NCBI RefSeq assembly: GCF_007655135.1
Contig: NC_045132.1
Coordinates: 11,346,001 to 11,410,000, forward strand
Reading direction: 5' to 3'
Length of the DNA stretch: 64,000 nt
From: Punica granatum
Taxonomy: Eukaryota; Streptophyta; Magnoliopsida; Myrtales; Lythraceae
Under the pieces are notes generated by a model. That model did no database searches. It was not told the DNA's origin and saw nothing but the letters and a program-made list of their open reading frames with translations. Numbering within the stretch: the stretch's first letter is position 1; every line of letters begins with the position of its first letter. The position numbers were made by a program, and so were the translations under genes. This document shows positions 34,455-45,653 of the stretch, one piece after another.

Positions 34455-34968
34455 TGATGCGATTCCCGCCAAGAATGACGAGACCCGACAACTAAAGGAA
34501 CCCAAGATCGTTCCACGATCAGATTTGATTTACGAACCCTCGACCCGTTGTTTACGACAAAAACAAGAACCTTGGTATAACTGACCTCAACCCGTTGTTT
34601 AATGCGAAACAAGAACCTCGGTATATAGGAGGACGCCACAAACGGTGATGGAAAGCCGTTTGATAAGTCGATGATGAACGCCACGGAAACTTCCGATAAG
34701 TTCGAATTAGTTCTTCGAGAACCAAAGAGAATACTCTCACAATTTTCTGAATGTTCCTTCCTATTAAAAATTGACTAAGATGAATATATATAGACATAAA
34801 GTAATCCTAATCTGGCCATATCTCCTCCTAAAGATAAAGAAATTAAAACCTAGAATATCAATACAGATATGACATAATCTATAAAGATATGAAATCTAAA
34901 TACCCCTAGAATATCTCTATGAGATTTAAACTTTAAACAAATCTGATGATATCTTCTGTTGATCATCA
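34455..34968 (-). repeat. LTR-e, short variant
   Basis: It is 514 bp because one of the two 42-bp internal repeats is missing (sequence reads AGTCGATGATGAACGCC near 34668). LTR-f carries the same deletion, so the two are sister copies. Confidence 0.8.
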
Positions 34969-35034
34969 ACTATTCTAGAAGCTTCCTCAAACACTTGCTG
35001 AATTTAGCATTGTCCGGACTTCTTATAACTTGAA

Positions 35035-36347
35035 TCAAATTGATGGATTTTGTTGATCACGTGATTCATGTCCAATGGCCCTCCACGAATTTGCTTGAGC
35101 CCGAACCTCTTGAATCAGGCCATTGAGTTCATCTTTAAACTTCTTTGCTCGTGCTCGCGTAATCGGTCCAATGGAACTTGAACTAGATCCCTTGAAGTCG
35201 TGCTACGATTTGCATCATTTCCCCTCCTCTTGAAAAGGATTTGCCCTCAAATCATCACCTACATCAAAAGGAAGCAAATCAGCAACATTAAAAGTAGCGC
35301 TAACATTGTACTCACCAGGTAAGTCTAGTTTGTAAGCGTTGTCATTGATGGGCTCCTGGACTTGAAAAGGACCATCTCCTCTTGGAAGCAATTTCGAGCG
35401 TCTTGGCGCGGAAATCGCTCTTTCCTCATATGCAACCAAACCCATCTCCGGGTTCAAAAATCAGCTTATGACGCCCCTTGTTGGCGTGCTTTGCATACTG
35501 CTCAGTTCTTCGCTCAATATTGAGTCTTGATTTCTCATGAATCTGCTTGACAAATTCAGCTTTCTTTTTGCCATTAACATGCTCAGACAAGGTAAATGAG
35601 ATAAATCTAATGGAGTTAAAGGATTAAATCCATACACAATTTCAAATGGTAAAAATTTAGTAGCGAAATGAATAGATCTGTTATAAGCAAACTCAACATG
35701 TGGTAAACACTCTTCCCATGTTTTAATGTTCTTTTTTATGATTGCCCTCAACAAGTAGATAAAGTTCTATTTACTACTTCCGTTTGACCATCAGTTTGTC
35801 GGTGACAAGTAGTAGAAAAACAACAGCTTAGTACCTAACTTACACCACAAGTCTTCCAAAAATAGCTCAAGAACTTAGCATCTCTATCCGAAACAATTGT
35901 TTTAGGCATGCCATGTAACCTCACAATCTCCCTAAGAAAAATCAGCAACATGCGAAGCATCATCCGTTTTGTGACATGGAATAAAGTGTGTCATCTTAGA
36001 AAATCTATCCACAACCACAAAAATTGAATCTCTCCCACGTTTAGTCCTAGGTAATCCTAACACAAAGTCCATTGAAATATCAATCCAAGGCTCACTAGGA
36101 ATTGGTAAAGGAGTATACAAACCGTTAGGCTGCACTCTGGATTTAGCTTGCCTACACGTAATGCATTTACCACAAATTCTCTCAACATCTCTTTTCATAT
36201 GTGGCCAGTAGAAGTGTTTTTGCAAAATAGCTAAAGTCTTTGCAACTCCAAAATGTCTCATTAATCCCCTACCATGTGATTCCTGCACTAATAACTCTCT
36301 CAGGGAACAATTAGGCACGCATAACTTATTCTCTCGAAACAGAAACC
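35035..36347 (-). pseudogene. E5: truncated unit, integrase only
   Basis: The sequence covers the integrase tail, core and zinc finger (CGKCITC) and stops abruptly at 36347 within the segment AACAGAAACCC, where it meets mid-LTR sequence. The reading frame is broken by many one-base deletions (for example near 35175, 35409, 35442, 35590, 35752, 35850 and 35935). RNase H, RT, protease, gag and primer site are all missing. Confidence 0.8.
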
Positions 36348-36749
36348 CTTGGTATAACTGACCTCAACCCGTTGTTTAATGCGAAACAAGAACCTCGGTA
36401 TATAGGAGGACGCCACAAACGGTGATGGAAAGCCGTTTGATAAGTCGATGATGAACGCCACGGAAACTTCCGATAAGTTCGAATTAGTTCTTCGAGAACC
36501 AAAGAGAATACTCTCACAATTTTCTGAATGTTCCTTCCTATTAAAAATTGACTAAGATGAATATATATAGACATAAAGTAATCCTAATCTGGCCATATCT
36601 CCTCCTAAAGATAAAGAAATTAAAACCTAGAATATCAATACAGATATGACATAATCTATAAAGATATGAATGAAATCTAAATACCCCTAGAATATCTCTA
36701 TGAGATTTAAACTTTAAACAAATCTGATGATATCTTCTGTTGATCATCA
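36348..36749 (-). repeat. LTR-f, truncated
   Basis: It is 402 bp and lacks the LTR portion nearest the primer site (about 115 bp) and the primer site itself. It shares the missing 42-bp repeat with LTR-e. The join to E5 integrase shares CC with both parents. Confidence 0.8.
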
Positions 36750-36816
36750 ACTATTCTAGAAGCTTCCTCAAACACTTGCTGAATTTAGCATTGTCCGGAA
36801 TCTTCTATAACTTGAA

Positions 36817-37662
36817 TCAAATTGATGGATTTTGTTGATCACGTGATTCATGTCCAATGGGCCTCCACGAATTTGCTTGAGCCCGAACCTCTTGAATCAG
36901 GCCATTGAGTTCATCTTTAAACTTCTTTGCTCGTGCTCGCGTAATCGGTCCAATTGGAACTTGAACTAGATCCCTTGAAGTCGTGCTACGATTTGCATCA
37001 TTCCCCTCCTCTTGAAAAGGATTTGCCCTCAAATCATCACCTACATCAAAAGGAAGCAAATCAGCAACATTAAAAGTAGCGCTAACATTGTACTCACCAG
37101 GTAAGTCTAGTTTGTAAGCGTTGTCATTGATGGGCTCCTGGACTTGAAAAGGACCATCTCCTCTTGGAAGCAATTTCGAGCGTCTTGGCGCCGGAAATCG
37201 CTCTTTCCTCATATGCAACCAAACCCAATCTCCGGGTTCAAAAATCAGCTTATGACGCCCCTTGTTGGCGTGCTTTGCATACTGCTCAGTTCTTCGCTCA
37301 ATATTGAGTCTTGATTTCTCATGAATCTGCTTGACAAATTCAGCTTTCTTTTTGCCATTAACATGCTCAGACAAAGGTAAATGAGATAAATCTAATGGAG
37401 TTAAAGGATTAAATCCATACACAATTTCAAATGGTAAAAATTTAGTAGCGAAATGAATAGATCTGTTATAAGCAAACTCAACATGTGGTAAACACTCTTC
37501 CCATGTTTTAATGTTCTTTTTTATGATTGCCCTCAACAAAGTAGATAAAGTTCTATTTACTACTTCCGTTTGACCATCAGTTTGTCGGTGACAAGTAGTA
37601 GAAAACAACAGCTTAGTACCTAACTTACACCACAAAGTCAAAGTCTTCCAAAAATAGCTCAA
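36817..37662 (-). pseudogene. E6 integrase core and tail
   Basis: The stretch is 281 codons from the segment before the catalytic Glu (QTDGQTEVV) to the basic tail. A 6-bp duplication (AAAGTC) near 37638-37643 and one-base gaps upstream separate it from the Asp-containing part. Confidence 0.8.
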
Positions 37663-37950
37663 GAACTTACATCTCTATCCGAAACAATTGTTTTAGGCAT
37701 GCCATGTAACCTCACAATCTCCCTAAGAACAAATCAGCAACATGCGAAGCATCATCCGTTTTGTGACATGGAAAAAGTGTGTCATCTTAGAAAATCTATC
37801 CACAACCACAAAATTGAATCTCTCCCACGTTTAGTCCTAGGTAATCCTAACACAAAGTCCATTGAATATCAATCCAAGCTCACTAGGATTGGTAAAGGAG
37901 TATACAAACCGTAGGCTGCACTCTGGATTTAGCTGCCTACACGTATGCAT

Positions 37951-39144
37951 TTACCACAATTCTCTCAACATCTCTTTCATATGTGGCCAGTAGAAGTGTT
38001 TTTGCAAAATAGCTAAAGTCTTTGCAACTCCAAAATGTCTCATTAATCCCCTACCATGTGATTCCTGCACTAATAACTCTCTCAGGGAACAATAGCACGC
38101 ATAACTTTTCTCTCGAAACAGAACCATCATGCCTAAAGAACTTACCACAGGAGGGATTTTCTCACAAGCCCGATATTCCTCATAAAATTCATGGTCATCA
38201 GCATATAAATTTTTAATGTGATTAAAACCAAGGAATTTTGCATCAAATGTAGAGAGTAATGCATACCTGCGAGAAAATGCATCGGCGACCACATTCTCCT
38301 TACCTTGCTTATACCGAATGACGTATGGAAACGTCTCAATGAACTCCACCCATCGGGCATGTCTTTTGTTTAGTTTGTGTTGGCCCTTCAAGTGTTTCAA
38401 TGACTCATGATCGGTGCGTATCACGAACTCCTTAGGCCATAGGTAGTGCCGCCACGTCTCTAAAGCTCGAACCAATGCATACAACCCTTTATCATAAGTT
38501 GGATAGTTCAAGGCTGCCCCGCTTAGTTTTTCGCTGAAGTAAGCAATTGGTCGTCCTTCCTGCTTGAGAACTACACCTATACCAACACCTGAAGCATCAC
38601 ATTCAATCTCAAAAGTTTTAGAAAAGTTAGGTAAAGATAATAAAGGAGCGTTGGTCAGCTTCTCTTTGATTAGCTGAAACGCCTTCTCTTGTTCTTCTCC
38701 CAATCTAAATCCAACGTTTTTCTTGATCACTTCAGTAAATGGTGCTGCTGTTCTACTAAAGTCCTTCACGAGCCGCCGATAGAAACTAGCAAATCCATGA
38801 AAACTACGAACATTACTTACACTTGTGGGGCTAGGCCACTCTTGGATTGCATGTACCTTCTCCTCATCAACCTGTATACCTTGTGCACTAACAACAAATC
38901 CCAAAAATACAAGCTTATCGGCGCAAAAAGTACACTTCTTCATATTAGCAAATAACTTTTCCTTCCTAAGCACATCTAAAACAGATTTCAAATGTACCTT
39001 ATGATCATCTAAGTTTTTGCTGTAAATGAGTATATCATCAAAGTAGACAACCACAAATCCACCTATAAATGCACGCAAAACATGATTCATAAGTCGCATA
39101 AAAGTGCCTGGAGCATTAGTCAAACCAAAAGGCATAACTACCAT
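37951..39144 (-). pseudogene. E6 RT (from MPFGL), RNase H and integrase finger
   Basis: The stretch is 397 codons. The YFDD box is at residues 34-37, then come the connection, RNase H ([27 protein letters not shown]) and the start of the integrase finger. The frame is continuous across the RT-RNase H site that is broken in E1-E3. It ends where small gaps begin near 38100 and 37980. Confidence 0.85.
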
Positions 39145-39276
39145 TCATACAAACCGTATTTTGTTTTAAAGGCAGTTTTCCATTCATCTCCTTCTTTCAT
39201 TCTAATCTGATGATAACCACTCTTTAAATCAATTTTAGAAAATACCAAGAACCATGTAGCTCATCTAACATATCAT

Positions 39277-39717
39277 CTAAGCGAGGATAGGATGACGATA
39301 CTTTACCGTTATGTTGTTGATTGCTCGGCAATCAACGCACATTCTCCACGTCCCATCCTTCTTAGGTACAAGTATAACCGGAACGGCGCATGGACTCATG
39401 CTTTCCCTCACGTACCCTTTCTCCAACAACTCACTTACCTGCCGTTGAAGCTCCTTTGTCTCCTCAGGATTGCTCTTATAAGCTGGTCGGTTTGGAATTG
39501 TCGCACCGGGAAGAAAATCAATTTGATGTTCAATCCCTCGGATTGGAGGTAACCCATGTGGTGTTTCCTCGGGAAAGACATCCTCATACTCCAGCAAAAG
39601 AGAAACAACAGAACTAGGCAGAGCGATATCAAGTTTGTTAGTATTGAAAAATGCCTCTTTGTACAAAAGTACAATCATCGGCTGATTTAAAAACATTGCT
39701 TGCCTAATTTCTCCCAT
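39277..39717 (-). pseudogene. E6 reverse transcriptase, N-terminal part
   Basis: The stretch is 146 codons from MGEIRQAMF to RHPI. It is cut from the catalytic part by one-base gaps near 39285, 39245 and 39141. Confidence 0.82.
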
Positions 39718-39756
39718 TTTTGCATAAAAATTCTTTTTTTTCTCTCTGATTTTCTC

Positions 39757-40785
39757 TCAATGACCGAATTTTGATTTTCTTTTTTCTCTCTCATTTTTCT
39801 CGGCCTCTCTCTGATTTTCACTCTTTTTCTTCTGTTCACTCTCTTTCTTTTGATCACTCTCCTTTTGCAATCTCACTTGATCCTCATATACTTGCTGCGG
39901 AGTCAATGGTACAAGAGTGATTGATCGTTGATTAAGTAGAAAGGAGTATTTGTTCGTAAAGCCATCATGCTTCACACGCCTATCAAATTGCCATGGACGT
40001 CCAAGCAACAAATGTCTCGCTTGCATCGGTACTACATCACACAACACTTCATCTTCGTATTTACCGATTCGAAATGCAACTAACACCTGCTTGTCCACCC
40101 TTATTTCACCACTATCATTTAACCATTGCAATTTGTATGGCTTGGGGTGCTTCGGCATGGGTAGTCCCAATTTTTCCACCATTGTTATGCTTGCGACATT
40201 AGTACAACTACCATCATTAATAATCACACTACATACCTTGTCTTTGATGTAGTACCTAGTGTGAAAGATGTTCTCCCGCTGTATTTCTTCAACTCCTTTT
40301 ATTTGCAAGCTCAATGCTCTCCTTGCCACCAATGTTAATGCATCTGGAGCTAAATATTCCTCCTCGGGAACGTCCTCCAATGGGGGCATGTCATCGGGAT
40401 CACTCTTTCTTTGGAACGATGAGAATTTCATCTTAATACTACCCAAGTTATTGTCTTCCCGATTCCTATCTTCTCTAAACCGCCCTCCATGTTTCCTATT
40501 ACTAACAACTGAATCTCGTTCATTTTCATCAAAACCAGCCCCATAATTCTCTTCATCTTCAAACCTCACTTCCCTCGGTTGAACTATTTCCTTCCTACAT
40601 GCATTAAGAGCGTTTTGTGGCTGCTCCACACGTTTATTCTCCATCAGATCTATCCGTTCATGAAACTGCTCAAACTCCAACCTCATCACACGCCTCATCT
40701 CACTCATCATGACCTCTATAAGTATTTTCGAATCAGCCAATTCCGTAGCACCTTCAGGAATACTCTTAGCACTGTTGTGAGACAT
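39757..40785 (-). pseudogene. E6 gag remnant fused to protease, 342 codons
   Basis: This is one continuous frame from MSHNSAKS to the charged linker. It shows directly that gag runs from SFQRKSDP into DDMPPLED with no capsid or zinc knuckle between. The protease motif reads NDGSCTNV, so the expected catalytic Asp is replaced by Asn, and this copy would be proteolytically dead even if expressed. The frame ends just before the A8 run. Confidence 0.8.
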
Positions 40786-41390
40786 GATTGCTGCAAAATA
40801 AAGTTAGAAAAACAATGGACCTCACAATTCTCTCCCTTATGTGTTTACACTCAAGAATGTGAATCACTCTACACTCGTGTTTTCACTCAACAAAATATGT
40901 GGCTTTTAACCCTCTAATGTTCTCACCGCTCTTGCCTTTTTCCACTCGACAATTCTCTTTCAGTTCTTTTGGAACTAAACAAACAACTCCAAATTTCCAG
41001 CCACAATTCACCAAGAACTCATCAAGGAAAATTAATGATCAAAGGAAATTTCATGAAGAAACGAAGCAAGAGAAAAGGCAACCAGAATGAAGTATATCAG
41101 AATGTTATATGAAATTCTGGAATCAGAATCAATGTAGATCACAAAGAAAGGGAAATAACAACTTTAGAATGGTCTGAGATACAAAATTTGGATCAAATTG
41201 ACAACGATGTCTTCTTTCTTTTCTTTCGATCTTTTTTTTTTCAGCTCTGTATTTTTTTTTGGCCGAATCTATTTTTTTTTTCAGCTCTTTTTTTTTCTAG
41301 TAATAATCCACAAAGAACAAACTCGATGATGTGAAACTCAGCAAATTGAAACAAAAAAAAGGATAGGATAAACTCGATTTGGAGCCTGAT

Positions 41391-41402
41391 GCTCTGATAC
41401 CA
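41391..41402 (-). other. Primer-binding site of E6
   Basis: An exact TGGTATCAGAGC on the minus strand. Confidence 0.9.
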
Positions 41403-41404
41403 AA

Positions 41405-41962
41405 TGATGCGATTCCCGCCAAGAATGACGAGACCCGACAACTAAAGGAACCCAAGATCGTTCCATGAACAGATTTGATTGACGAACCCTCGACCCGTTA
41501 TTTACGACAAAAACAAGAACCTTGGTATAACTGACCTCAACCCGTTGTTTAATGCGAAACAAGAACCTCGGTATATAGGATGACGCCACAAAAGGTGATG
41601 GAAAGTCGTTTGATAAGTCGATGAAGACGCCACAAACTGTGGTGGAAAGCCGTTTGATAAGTCATTGATGAACGCCACGGAAACTTCCGATAAGTTCGAA
41701 TTAGTTCTTCAAGAACCAAAGAGAATACTCTCACAATTTTCTGAATGTTCCTTCCTATTAAAAATTGACTAAGATGAGTATATATAGACATAAAGTAATC
41801 CTAATCTGGCCATATCTCCTCCTAAAGATAAAGAAATTAAAACCTAGAATATCAATAGAGATATGACATAATCTATAAAGTTATGAAATCTAAATACCCC
41901 TAGAATATCTCTATGAGATTTAAACTTTAAACAAATCTGATGATATCTTCTGTTGATCATCA
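41405..41962 (-). repeat. LTR-g (shared by E6 and E7)
   Basis: It is 558 bp with two 42-bp repeats and the standard ends. It carries several private substitutions, for example near 41465-41475. Confidence 0.8.
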
Positions 41963-42214
41963 ACTATTCTAGAAGCTTCCTCAAACACTTGCTGAATTTA
42001 GCATTGTCCGGAATCTTCTATAACTTGAATCAAATTGATGGATTTTGTTGATCACGTGATTCATGTCCAATGGGCCTCCACGAATTTGCTTGAGCCCGAA
42101 CCTCTTGAATCAGGCCATTGAGTTCATCTTTAAACTTCTTTGCTCGTGCTCGCGTAATCGGTCCAATTGGAACTTGAACTAGATCTCTTGAAGTCGTGCT
42201 ACGATTTGCATCAT
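41963..42214 (-). pseudogene. E7: last array unit, integrase tail only
   Basis: The integrase stop is at 42030-42032. The tail ([10 protein letters not shown] region) runs to 42214, then sequence switches to unrelated leader DNA. This breakpoint ends the array. Confidence 0.82.
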
Positions 42215-42774
42215 GAAGTTAACGAAATAACTGAGATGTACAAGGAAGATTTGTGGGAATAAGGAAACAAGATATTTATGGAAAGTATCGAAATGGAGGG
42301 AATGAATGATTCTAAGAGGCAAAAAAGGACTATGATAGGAAAATATTCAATTGAAAGGAAACAATATTAGATTTCCCAATTGAACTTTATATGTTAGTGG
42401 TCCATCAAAGTAAACAATAATATATAAAGAAAGGTAATTCTAGGATAGTGGCAGATATGGAAGAAAATAACAGGAAATATTTGAAATTCCCTACTTTGCT
42501 TGATCAGCAGAGATATATCTAAGAAAACTTCTATCACCCCAAAAGTAAAGATTTCGCAAACAATTGCTCTTTCCTCTTTTTTTTTCTTTCCCCTTTTTTT
42601 TCTATGTATTTTTTTGGACTAATTTTCTTCTTTTTTTTTTGTTTTTGTTTTTCAGACCTTTCCGAAACAGCAATAAGTCGTTCCACAATTTGTCGAACCC
42701 TAGGACAAGGACAATAACAAGAACGAAATAGGATAAGTGAAACTTGGATTGGAGCCAAAGCTCTGATACGAAAA
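42215..42774 (-). other. Leader of a divergent gypsy relative
   Basis: AT-rich non-coding sequence with T runs near 42575-42655, like the leaders of the array but of different sequence. A primer-site-like motif at 42760-42771 reads TCGTATCAGAGC on the minus strand, one base off the tRNA-Met type. No gag follows, because the E7 breakpoint lies there. Confidence 0.65.
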
Positions 42775-43190
42775 TGATGTGAACCTTGACAAACCTGCCG
42801 CGAGACCCAACAACAATAGAATGAGATCAAACTCGGGATCGTCTAATGAAGGTTTCAAGGATAGGGAATATTGACCTGATGACTATAAAGAGCCACAAAC
42901 CAATATTATAAACGGAATATTGACCCGCTAGCTATAAGGAGCTACAAACCAATATTATATATGTCGGGAATCACAAGTCATCACACTTGCAATATCGACG
43001 AAGTTGTTGAAGAACAGCTCAGAGAAAACCTATCTCACAAAGTTGAATGAAAACTGATATGTCTTTTCTAGGGAGGCCTCATGCCTATTTATAGAGAGAT
43101 ACTAGCTGATAACCTAAATGGGCTAATGGGCTTGACTAAAATAAATCCTAAGTGTAATGAGCCCAAAATGAAATAGGCCCAAGTAATTGA
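42775..43190 (-). repeat. LTR of the divergent relative (limits approximate)
   Basis: It starts TGATGTGAACC on the plus strand, next to the primer site. A TATA-like CTATAAATAG is on the minus strand at about 43091-43100. The repeated GAGCTACAAACCAATATTAT type segment near 42880-42960 is an internal duplication. The outer limit is uncertain. Confidence 0.6.
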
Positions 43191-43203
43191 AAAGCAACTG
43201 AAT

Positions 43204-43480
43204 TCAGCTCTTTGAACTTGGATCATCTTCTAAATAGATTTCTAGGATATGATCGATTGTGGCTTCTAGTTCCACATGCAGCCTGCCCAAGAGCTTGACT
43301 ACTCCTCCATGGACATGCAATAACATCCTTTGCATGGCTAGTTCGATTCGCTTGGCTCGTGCTCTTTTTCTTGGTCCAGCTAGCACGTGCATGTCCCAAT
43401 GCTCGACTTCATGCCATACCCCGTCATCCTGGAATGCTTCCACATGCCTGTGTGAAGGGTCCTCTAGCTGGATCATATCA
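43204..43480 (-). pseudogene. Integrase tail of the divergent relative
   Basis: The frame ends with a stop at 43204 and contains GPRKRARAKRIELAMQRM, the counterpart of the [10 protein letters not shown] tail of the array units. It is cut at about 43480, where plus-strand protease sequence begins. Confidence 0.65.
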
Positions 43481-43481
43481 G

Positions 43482-44220
43482 TAAATATGAAGATGAAGTG
43501 CTGTGTGATGTAGTACCGATGCAAGCAGGACACTTGTTGCTAGGGCGTCCATGGCAAATTGATAGGCGTGTGAAGCATGATGGCTTTACAAAAAAATACT
43601 CCTTTGTACTTAATCAATGATCAATCATTCTTGTACCATTGACACCGCAGCAAGTATATGAGGATCAAGTGAGATTGCAAAAAGAGAGTGATCAAAAGAA
43701 AGAGAGTGAACAGAAGAAAAAGAGTGAAAATCAGAGAGAGGCCAAGAAAAATGAGATAGAAAGAGAAAATCAAAATTTGGCCATTGAGAGAAAATCAGAG
43801 AGAAAACAAAAGAATTTTTATGCAAAAATGGGAGAAATTAGGCAAGCAATGTTTTCAAATCCGCCGATGATTGTACTTTTGTACAAAGAGGTATTTTTCA
43901 ATACTAACGAACTTGATCTCGCTTTGCCTAGTTTTGTTGTTTCTCTTTTGCAGGAGTATGAGGATGTCTTTCCCGAGGAAACACCACATGGGTTATCTCC
44001 AATCCGAGGGATTGAACATCAAATTGACTTTGTTCCCGGTGCGACAATTCCAAACCGACCAGCCTATAGGAGTAATCCTGAGGAGACAAAGGAGCTTAAC
44101 CGGCAGGTAAGTGAGTTGTTAGAGAAAGGGTACGTGAGGGAGAGCTTGAGCCCATGCGCTGTTCCAGTAATACTTGTACCTAAGAAGGATGGGACGTGGT
44201 CCTATTCCTTGCTTAGATGA
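43482..44220 (+). pseudogene. Inverted copy: protease, linker and RT N-terminus
   Basis: The protease end carries a TGA in place of an Arg codon (before 43639). The 193-codon run 43639-44220 then covers the linker and RT N-terminus without the A8 frameshift. At about 44199, 53 bp that encode the conserved CVDCRAINN region are deleted, which shifts frame. Confidence 0.82.
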
Positions 44221-44614
44221 TATGTTAGATGAGCTACATGGTTCTTGTGTATTTTCTAAAATTGATTTAAAGTATGGTTATCATCAGATTAGAATGAAAG
44301 AAGGAGATGAATGGAAAACTGCCTTTAAAACAAAATATGGTTTGTATGAACGGTTAGTTATGCCTTTTGGTTTGACTAATGCTCCGAGCACTTTTATGAG
44401 ACTTATGAATCATGTTTTGCGTGCATTTATAGGTAGATTTGTTGTTGTCTACTTTGATGATATACTCGTTTATAGCAAAAACTTGGATAATCATAAGGTA
44501 CATTTAAAATCTGTTTTAGATGTGCTTAGGAAGGAAAAGTTATTTGCTAATATGAAGAAGTGCACGTTTTGCACGGATAAGCTTGTATTTTTGGGATTTG
44601 TTGTTTGTGCATAA
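44174..44614 (+). pseudogene. Inverted copy: RT palm
   Basis: It contains [12 protein letters not shown] and the YFDD box, with Gly to Tyr and other private changes. It ends at TAA in the segment FVVCA, where an Arg codon is expected, followed by an extra A near 44624. Confidence 0.82.
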
Positions 44615-45632
44615 GGTATACAAGGTTGATGAGGAGAAGGTACGTGCAATCCAAGAGTGGCCGAGTCCCACAAGTGTAGGTAATGTTCGTAGTTTTCATG
44701 GACTTGCTAGATTTTACCGACGGTTTGTAAAGGACTTTAGTAGCATAGCCGCACCACTTACTGAAGTGATCAAGAAGAACGTTGGATTTAGATGGTGAGA
44801 AGAACAAGAGAAGGCGTTTCAGCTAATCAAAGAGAAGTTGACCAACGCTCCTTTACTGTTTTTACCAAACTTTTCAAAAACGTTTGAGATTGACTGTGAT
44901 GCTTCAGGTATTGGTATAGGTGCAGTTCTTACGCAGGAAGGACGACCAATTGCTTACTTCAGTGAAAAATTAAGCGGGGCAGCCTTAAGCTACCCAACTT
45001 ATGATAAGGAGTTGTATGCTCCGGTTCGAGCTTTAGAGACGTGGCAGCACTACCTATGGCCTAAGGAGTTCGTGATTCACACCGATCATGAGTCCTTGAA
45101 ACACTTGAAGGGCCAACACAAGCTAAACAAAAGACGTGCCCGATGGGTGGAGTTCATTGAGACGTTTCCATACGTCATTCGGTATAAGCAAGGTAAGGAG
45201 AATGTGGTCGCCGATGCACTTTCTCACAGGTATGCATTACTCTCTACACTTGATGCAAAATTGCTTGGTTTTGAGCAAATTAAAAATTTATATACTGATG
45301 ACAATGAATTTTGTGAGGAATATCGGGTTTGTAAGGAAACACCTTGTGGTAAGTTCTTTAGGCATGATGGGTTCCTGTTTCGAGAGAATAAGTTGGGCAT
45401 GCCTAATTATTCCTTGAGGGTGTTATTAGTGCAGGAATCTCATGGTGGGGGATTAATGGGACATTTTGGAGTTGCAAAGACTTTATCTATTTTGCAAGAA
45501 CACTTCTATTGGCCACATATGATAAGAGATGTTGAGAGAATTTGTGGTAGATGTGTTACATGTAGGCAAGCTAAATCCAGAGTGCAGCCCAATGGTTTGT
45601 ATACTTCTTTACCTATTCCTAGTGAGCCTTGA
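44583..45632 (+). pseudogene. Inverted copy: RT connection, RNase H and integrase finger
   Basis: The connection region 44583-44798 ends at TGA. The run 44838-45632 holds RNase H ([27 protein letters not shown]) and the HHCC finger (CGRCVTC). It keeps the Gln codon that is a stop in E1-E3. It ends at TGA in place of the Trp codon of EPWIDIS. Confidence 0.83.
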
Positions 45633-45653
45633 ATTGATATTTCAATTTACTTT

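Larger units (their letters stand above)
16075..34968 (-). mobile_element. E4: array unit split by a 13.5-kb insertion
   Basis: LTR-d, integrase, RNase H and part of RT lie at 16075-18646. RT resumes at 32118 and runs to gag at 33873, then leader 33874-34440 and LTR-e. The halves join at the ATGAG duplication. Four of the five lesions of E1-E3 are absent (the integrase stop, the RT/RNase H frameshift, the gag frameshift and TAA), but the A8 run at 32823-32830 is present. E4 therefore branches off before the E1-E3 expansion. Its own damage is a 277-bp integrase deletion and indels near 33490-33560. Confidence 0.88.
36348..41962 (-). mobile_element. E6: array unit with the best-preserved gag-protease frame
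   Basis: LTR-f, integrase, RNase H, RT, protease, gag remnant, leader (40786-41390) and LTR-g. Like E4 it lacks the four lesions private to E1-E3 but has the A8 run at 39734-39741. Its first 1.77 kb repeats 34571-36345. Clustered one-base gaps between 37640 and 38150 and near 39141, 39245 and 39285 break the pol frame. Confidence 0.88.

Noticed and set aside
42534..42830. 98-codon minus-strand frame in the divergent leader
   Set aside because: It is built on T runs read as Lys-rich sequence and crosses the primer site.
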